Assembly: GCA_945910005.1 (NCBI GenBank)
Contig: OX246741.1
Span: forward strand, 39,961,872 to 40,025,871
DNA: 64,000 nt
Origin: Isoperla grammatica
Lineage: Eukaryota > Arthropoda > Insecta > Plecoptera > Perlodidae
Direction: 5' to 3'
The notes beneath the pieces were generated by a model that saw only the letters and a program-made list of their open reading frames with translations, was not told the DNA's origin and searched no databases. The translations under genes were made by a program, and so were the position numbers. Shown here piece after piece: positions 1 to 64,000 of this stretch; the stretch's first letter is position 1; every line of letters starts with the position of its first letter.

Positions 1-178
1 ATATGAAACATATGAATCAGTGATTGGACAGTGAAAACACCCGCGGACAAATGTCAGAATCAACAAGGTCGATTCAGAACTTTGAATTTATTGGGTGCGT
101 CGTTGCTAGGACGGCTCCAAAGCCACCGTTTAGGCCTACTTATTCCTAAGACAAGAAGTAATGGAACTGAATCCTTAA
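1..178 (-). mobile_element. tRNA-derived SINE body, left part of a split copy
   Basis: Aligns with the body of the SINE copies at 2160-2335 and 26450-26620. It is interrupted at 178 by the element 179-1581 and continues at about 1585-1675 with the tRNA-like head. Confidence 0.85.
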
Positions 179-1581
179 GGGCCGGTTTCACCAAGATCAA
201 CTTTGGCCAAGTTCAGTTGAACGACACTAACACCAACTTTTAACTGCAAAATCCACTACATGAAGAGTGAAATGTTTTATTGATAATGTGTTGCTTTATA
301 CGTCGATTTACAGATAGTTTCAGTAATTATGTGAAACAAGATACACATTTAAATCCCTTTTGCATGCAATAGGGAATGTGCATGAATTTTCTACAGCTCT
401 GAAAGTACGGGAAATATATTGTTATTCATCTGAAGACATCAGAAACCTAATTTAAAAGTTTTAAAATTAACTCATTATACTTCTATAAATGTTCAAAGAT
501 TGTGATTATCTGTTTCCCGCACTATTATTTTTAAACGGTATGTGACGTCACAATTCATATAAATCACTGCTTATATGAATGACTCTGCCACCGCTTCCTA
601 GACGAAACAAACAAATTTTCAAGGTCATCAAGCTAACCTTGTCAAAATTTGTACTCAGCCGTTGTCAAGTCTGCTTCATATGAATAACAACACCCAATAT
701 TTACTGATATTCTATGAAAATAGGTTTGGTATAATTGTTTTTAATAGTAATTGGACTTCAAAATTAATTATTAGGCGTACTAGACATTAATTCGATTTTA
801 TACGATTTTGGATATGATAATTTCCAAATAAGCGTTATTTTATTCATCACTTTATGATTGGTTGATTGCTGATATATGAATAGTGACGTATGCCCCGTTT
901 TTCCCGCCATAAATATGTGTGAAACTTTCAGCTCGTTTTTATAAATGAAACTTTATTCTATGTCATCGAAATAAAATATTTTTGTATTCAGGAAGTTAAT
1001 CCTAATCTAGTAAAATGCTAAAAAAAGATGACGCATATTCCCTATTGTATCCTGTTAATGGCAAATATGAAGGATATTGAAGGAAGATTTTCTCAGATTG
1101 GTAATAAATGTCAAAGATATTTTCAGTCAATTGTTTAGCCATTGCCTACTGGATAACTTGTACTCTGCTTGTGCATAATACGTACAGAAGGCAGTGACAG
1201 AACTGCTTTGGAGATTATCATCACAAATCTGAACGGTGGGCATCGAGGCTTCTATCCAACAATGCATTTGCAGTTTTTGTTTAATCATTTTTACATCAAC
1301 ATACATCTGTACCATGAGTAAACAAACATGTATACCAATCTTTACATGGATTATTATAAACTTCGTGGTATTACAAAAGGCAATAAGTGGCATTGTGAGA
1401 AATTATTTCCATCAATCTGTAAACAATAAACATGCAGTGACACTACTTAAGTATCCCAAACAAAAAAATGCGAGATATGTGAGAAATTAAATAGGTAGGT
1501 ACAAGTTATTATTTTTGTCAAATTGGTAACATTCAGGTTCAAGCTGAACTCGACAAAAGTCAATGCTGGTGAAACCGGCCC
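179..1581. mobile_element. PIF/Harbinger-like non-autonomous element
   Basis: Terminal inverted repeats GGGCCGGTTTCACCA (179) and TGGTGAAACCGGCCC (ending 1581) are flanked by TAA on both sides (176-178 and 1582-1584). That is the 3-bp TWA duplication typical of PIF/Harbinger. It is inserted inside a SINE. No transposase frame is visible. Confidence 0.75.
372..1042. mobile_element. TA-flanked GGGAA-TIR element nested in 179-1581
   Basis: Ends GGGAATGTGCAT and ATGACGCATATTCCC with TA on each side. The termini resemble those of the 2.4-kb element 45699-48086. The interior has hairpins (CAAGGTCATCAAGCTAACCTTG) and no coding frame. Confidence 0.6.
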
Positions 1582-1584
1582 TAA

Positions 1585-1675
1585 AAGAAGTTAAAAAACT
1601 TTTTTTTTTTTTTTTGAACCCGGAACCTTCTGAATAGGAAGCAGGAATGCTAACCACTGGACCAACGAGCCATCA
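1585..1675 (-). mobile_element. tRNA-derived SINE head, right part of a split copy
   Basis: The minus strand reads GGCTCGTTGGTCCAGTGGTT then AGCAT, with GGTTCCGGGTTC downstream. This is the A- and B-box head of the same SINE, with a poly-T expansion at about 1602-1616 on the plus strand. Confidence 0.83.
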
Positions 1676-1799
1676 GCTTTTCAAGCTATTTGCATCAAAC
1701 ACTCAGGCCTTTAATAATAAAAATAGCGTACAGTCTCAAACCTCTGGCCGACCAGAATATAAAATACATCGCCAAATAGGCCTACACTGAGCAGCAATT

Positions 1800-1905
1800 T
1801 TGGTTTCAGAAGTTGGAGCCTAGGGTAGACCTAGTTCTTCAACTGCAACAAGTTATTCATCCTGCATTCTCAGTCCTCGGCTATGTTAAGCTGGCTACTA
1901 GGAAA
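1800..1905. repeat. dispersed repeat fragment
   Basis: About 105 bp resembling 13737-13846 in the same orientation (shared GGTTcCAGAAG, CTCAGTCCTC, ATGTTAAGCTGG, TACTAGG). The family is unknown. Confidence 0.6.
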
Positions 1906-2020
1906 AATCTTAGGCCACTACATGATAAAACAATATTTGAGGACCACTGGCCAGGAGACATATATCCATGTGGAATCACAATAGGCTGTTCAGTGTAAAT
2001 AAACAAATAAATAAAATAAA

Positions 2021-2433
2021 TTTACATTTAGAGTCTACCCACTCAGTAAATTAACTGATTTGCAGTGGGGGACTTTAATTTTTAAAGTGACTAAACCAAC
2101 CCTGTAGGCTTCGAACACCATCGACGAGTGAGCGATAACCAATCAAAGATCGATATTTCAAATACGAAACATATGAATCAGTGATTGGACAGTGCAAACA
2201 CCTGCGGACAAATGCCAGAATCAACAAGGCCGATTTAGAACAACTTTGAATTTATTGAGTGCTTCGTTGCTAGGACGGCTCCAAAGTCACCGTTTACTTA
2301 TTCCTAAGCCAAGAAGTAATGGAATTGAATGCACATTTGAAGTTAAAAAACTTCTGCCTGAACCGGGATTTCAACCCGGGACCTTCTGCATTGGAAGCAG
2401 GGATGCTAACCACTGGCCACTAGCCACATGGCC
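2021..2433 (-). mobile_element. tRNA-derived SINE, full-length copy
   Basis: The minus strand starts with a tRNA-like head (CAGTGGTTAGCATCCCTGC; B-box region GGTTGAAATCC), then a central body with AACATATGAATCAGTGATTGG on the plus strand, and ends with a tail containing ACTGAGTGGGTAGACTC and A-rich sequence. A second copy at 26311-26705 aligns throughout. Confidence 0.88.
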
Positions 2434-2631
2434 CCTTTGCTTTAACTGCTTGAGAACTGTCATGCCAAAGTGCAGGACCAACATGCAGAGGTGGGGCCTC
2501 CTACCGGCTGACGAAGACCCTAGGTACGAGTGTGGCCTGGTGCAGGATCCGAGTTCAGTCACCTCCGGCCTGCCCCCACCGCGACAAACCATGTACCCTA
2601 CCCCTGACTTACTCCCTGGACAACCAGGAGT
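2434..2631 (+). other. possible non-LTR C-terminal fragment
   Basis: The plus frame reads NMQRWGLLPADEDPRYECGL, reminiscent of the zinc-containing C-terminal tail of non-LTR retrotransposons (KWGL...C.CG pattern). Weak evidence, no other domain. A 29-bp direct repeat (tcctggacaaccaggagt) joins it to the 130-bp array. Confidence 0.3.
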
Positions 2632-2930
2632 GGAGACTTACCTCCTGGACAACCAGGAGTAGAGACTTACCTCCTGGACAATGACCACCTCCTCCACACC
2701 AGCGCTAGACTCGGTTGCGACAGTCAGCACATCCTTGCACAGTGCCAACCACTGTGACAGGTTGTCAGCAGCCATCATCTGCAGCATGCTAGAGACTTAC
2801 CTCCTGGACAATGACCACCTCCTCCACACCAGCGCTAGACTCGGTTGCGACAGTCAGCACATCCTTGCACAGTGCCAACCACTGTGACAGGTTGTCAGCA
2901 GCCATCATCTGCAGCATGCTAGAGACTTAC

Positions 2931-61886
<58,956 letters not shown>

Positions 61887-62567
61887 CTGTGGCAACATGG
61901 TTACTGTACTTTCACATTCAAACATTTTATTTAGAAAAATTAATTTTTGCATAATAATTACTAGTAGCCTCATGCACAAAGATTTGTCAACACAAACTTA
62001 CCGTTCACTAAAAATGGCGGACTTGCTAGTTCAGATCAACTTGTGGAAATCTGGATGCATTTTTAGCTATTGGCGAGGGAGCTACAACTGTACGGAACTC
62101 CCGCAAATTTTGGCATCGCCAAATCTTTTTGTGCATTCGTTTTTCACCAATTTGCAGACGAAAGTCAACAGTTGAGTCTGCAATTGGCTTTGTGCATGAG
62201 GCTGTAGGCCTACAGCCCTGTCAAGCAACATTAATTCTTTTTTTTACCATATAGCATGAACTCTAAAATATTTAACTAAAATTTGCATTAATTCTAAGAA
62301 ATATAGCTCCAATTTGCAATAATTTCATATTCATTATTTTGACTGTGTGTAGGCTAACAGTGTAACACAAGGGCCTACAAAATTTAAAATGTTTCAGATC
62401 CAGTTTTTTAGTACTTACAAAACCCCAATTTGGGTATTCATAACTTTTTATTATTGTGTATTGTTTTCAAAATAAAACTAAAAAGTAAAAACCCGTTCAA
62501 GTGGCGCAGTTCTTCCAGCGAGACTACCCTATTGTAAATGTTAACCTCCGGTACTTCAATCTCGGTA
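61887..62567. other. intron upstream of exon 1
   Basis: An inverted pair CTCATGCACAAAGATTTG (about 61970) and TTTGTGCATGAGGCTGTAGG (about 62190) suggests a MITE of about 240 bp. The rest is unassigned. Confidence 0.5.
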
Positions 62568-63779
62568 CAGTGGAGCATCAATTATACGTTTTCCAAAGGC
62601 CAAACCGAAAAAAACGTATAAGTACAAAAAACGTATAACTGCAATTACATTTGTTTTCGTTTGTAATGGGTGGAAATAGTGACTCTCGTCGGCAGTCTCC
62701 TCTTTCTGCAGTACAAAAATTTTCTTCACGGTGTGTTCTAGCGCACGTAGGAGCGGGGGGGGGTTGAAATGGTGCTTAGGCCTAAATATATATTTTACTT
62801 GTTACGTCGTGAAAATCGTCGTTTTTATTTCGAATAGTCCCGACCGAAAGTGATATCTAAATCATTTTATTCCAAATATCGTTGCTCGCTGTACCGTTTT
62901 TCAGGATCGATCGCTTTATTTTTCCCGTCCCAGATCAATATTTACCTCGATTAATCGTTTTTCGGTTATAAATGTCAACGTGGAAACAAGTTTCAGCGAC
63001 CGCTACGTAAGTGTTTTTTGGACGCGACTGTACGGCCGCGCGTCACCGAGAGACCGCTATCACGAGCTGGCGGCAGCTGTCGGCTCAGCGCACGCGAGGG
63101 ATGTATCACACAGCGCCCGCACTCGGCCCGCAGGCCTATTACGTTGGCAAGGTCGGGGGCACGGAAAATTATTTTAAATCAACAAATTGAAGAAACGATC
63201 AGATCAATACGTGAAATGTAACTATAAAATCAGAGGATAGTAATAAAACAACAAATCGACAAAACAAGCCATTATGAACACGTGGTATCAATTTAAAAAC
63301 ACCAACAAACTTGGAACAATCTGCATGGACAGACAGACGCTCTATGAAACGTAGTATGGTGGGAGGGGTGAGGGGCTGGCGCTATACGATGCCTCAGGGC
63401 TTGGGCTACCTGCCAAGAGCCGGACGTGAGCAAGGGTAGCGAAAGGGAGGAGGGGAGGGGGGCCAGGTGGGGTGACCGCTTGACAATAACAACATTCCAT
63501 TCTCGCGCATTCACAGCTGCATATCCCGAACGAGATAAAGCTTGCGCTTCCAGGAAGTGATTTCGGATGACAAATAAAACCAATTAGCGTATAATCGCTA
63601 CCAAGATGTCTGGGGGGAACAATTTCTGTCGCGTATAACCGAAAATAACGTATAACCAAATAACGTATAATTAAATTATTTTAACATTGATTCTTATGGG
63701 AAATGGCCGGGACCATATGGAAATCACGTATAAATACGAAAAACGTATAAGTACGAAACGTATAATTGATGCTCCACTG
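62568..63779. mobile_element. pogo-like element, 1.2 kb
   Basis: Termini CAGTGGAGCATCAATTATAC and GTATAATTGATGCTCCACTG flanked by TA. Subterminal ACGTATAA repeats. The interior shows no transposase. Confidence 0.88.
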
Positions 63780-63992
63780 TATAACATTTATCCTTGGGAT
63801 AACGTGTTTCACCATGGCAACCACCAATCAGAAGCTTTGAAAAGTGCTACTCTCGGGATAGCTTTATCTACAGTATTTTCCATTTCAAGTAACATACATA
63901 GTTGTAAAACCAAACCTCAAAACAAGTTGTTAGTGTCACTCGGATGTCATTAGAGGAATGTCAATCATGCCTTTCTTCCACAAAGTACTCAC

Positions 63993-64000
63993 CATCCCTT
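63993..64000 (-). CDS. HEATR5B: possible 3' end of the preceding HEATR5B exon
   Basis: At the right edge the minus strand reads AAGGGATG followed by GTGAGTAC, a strong donor. A phase-0 ending here would join in frame to the first complete exon. Only 8 bases are visible, and the join would add about two residues relative to human, so this is tentative. Confidence 0.3.

Overview
The window is eukaryotic genomic DNA from an animal, probably a marine invertebrate. The evidence is a spliced gene with GT-AG introns, Ty3/gypsy, non-LTR, hAT, pogo-like and PIF/Harbinger-like transposons, a tRNA-derived SINE, and frequent TAGGCCTA motifs. The species cannot be named from the sequence. There is no prokaryotic content.

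One host gene fills the window on the minus strand: an orthologue of HEATR5B (HEAT repeat-containing protein 5B, p200a; yeast Laa1 family), an AP-1-associated trafficking factor. Fifteen exons between 61886 and 2931 join in frame to 2979 nt (993 codons). They correspond to roughly the N-terminal-middle half of the human protein of about 2070 residues. The first exons lie beyond the right edge and the last beyond the left edge. Everything else is intron.

The introns hold two kinds of material. (1) Eight minisatellite arrays cover about 19 kb, near 30% of the window. Five of them (unit 130 bp at 2.6-3.05 kb, 117 bp at 22.05-26.16 kb, 77 bp at 42.54-44.0 kb, 165 bp at 50.2-58.9 kb, 87 bp at 59.7-60.5 kb) each overlap a different HEATR5B exon-intron junction. 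They repeat part of that exon with its splice site, and each has a transposon remnant at or near its distal end. The other three (155 bp at 10.46-13.13 kb, 106 bp at 18.8-19.4 kb, 110 bp at 33.3-33.76 kb) lie inside transposons. (2) Nested transposons. Intron 13 holds a non-LTR element split by gypsy B (TSD acttc), which is itself split by gypsy A (TSD acat, identical LTRs). Intron 12 holds hAT in hAT and a pogo-like element. Intron 8 holds several hAT copies, a long-inverted-repeat element and a triple nest. Intron 6 holds a pogo-like element inside a hAT element, then a further hAT-like element.

The most notable observation is the repeated coincidence of minisatellites with exon borders in one gene. 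These arrays carry tens of decoy acceptors and donors, show higher-order repeat structure, and in one case fuse a SINE tail to a splice acceptor within the unit.
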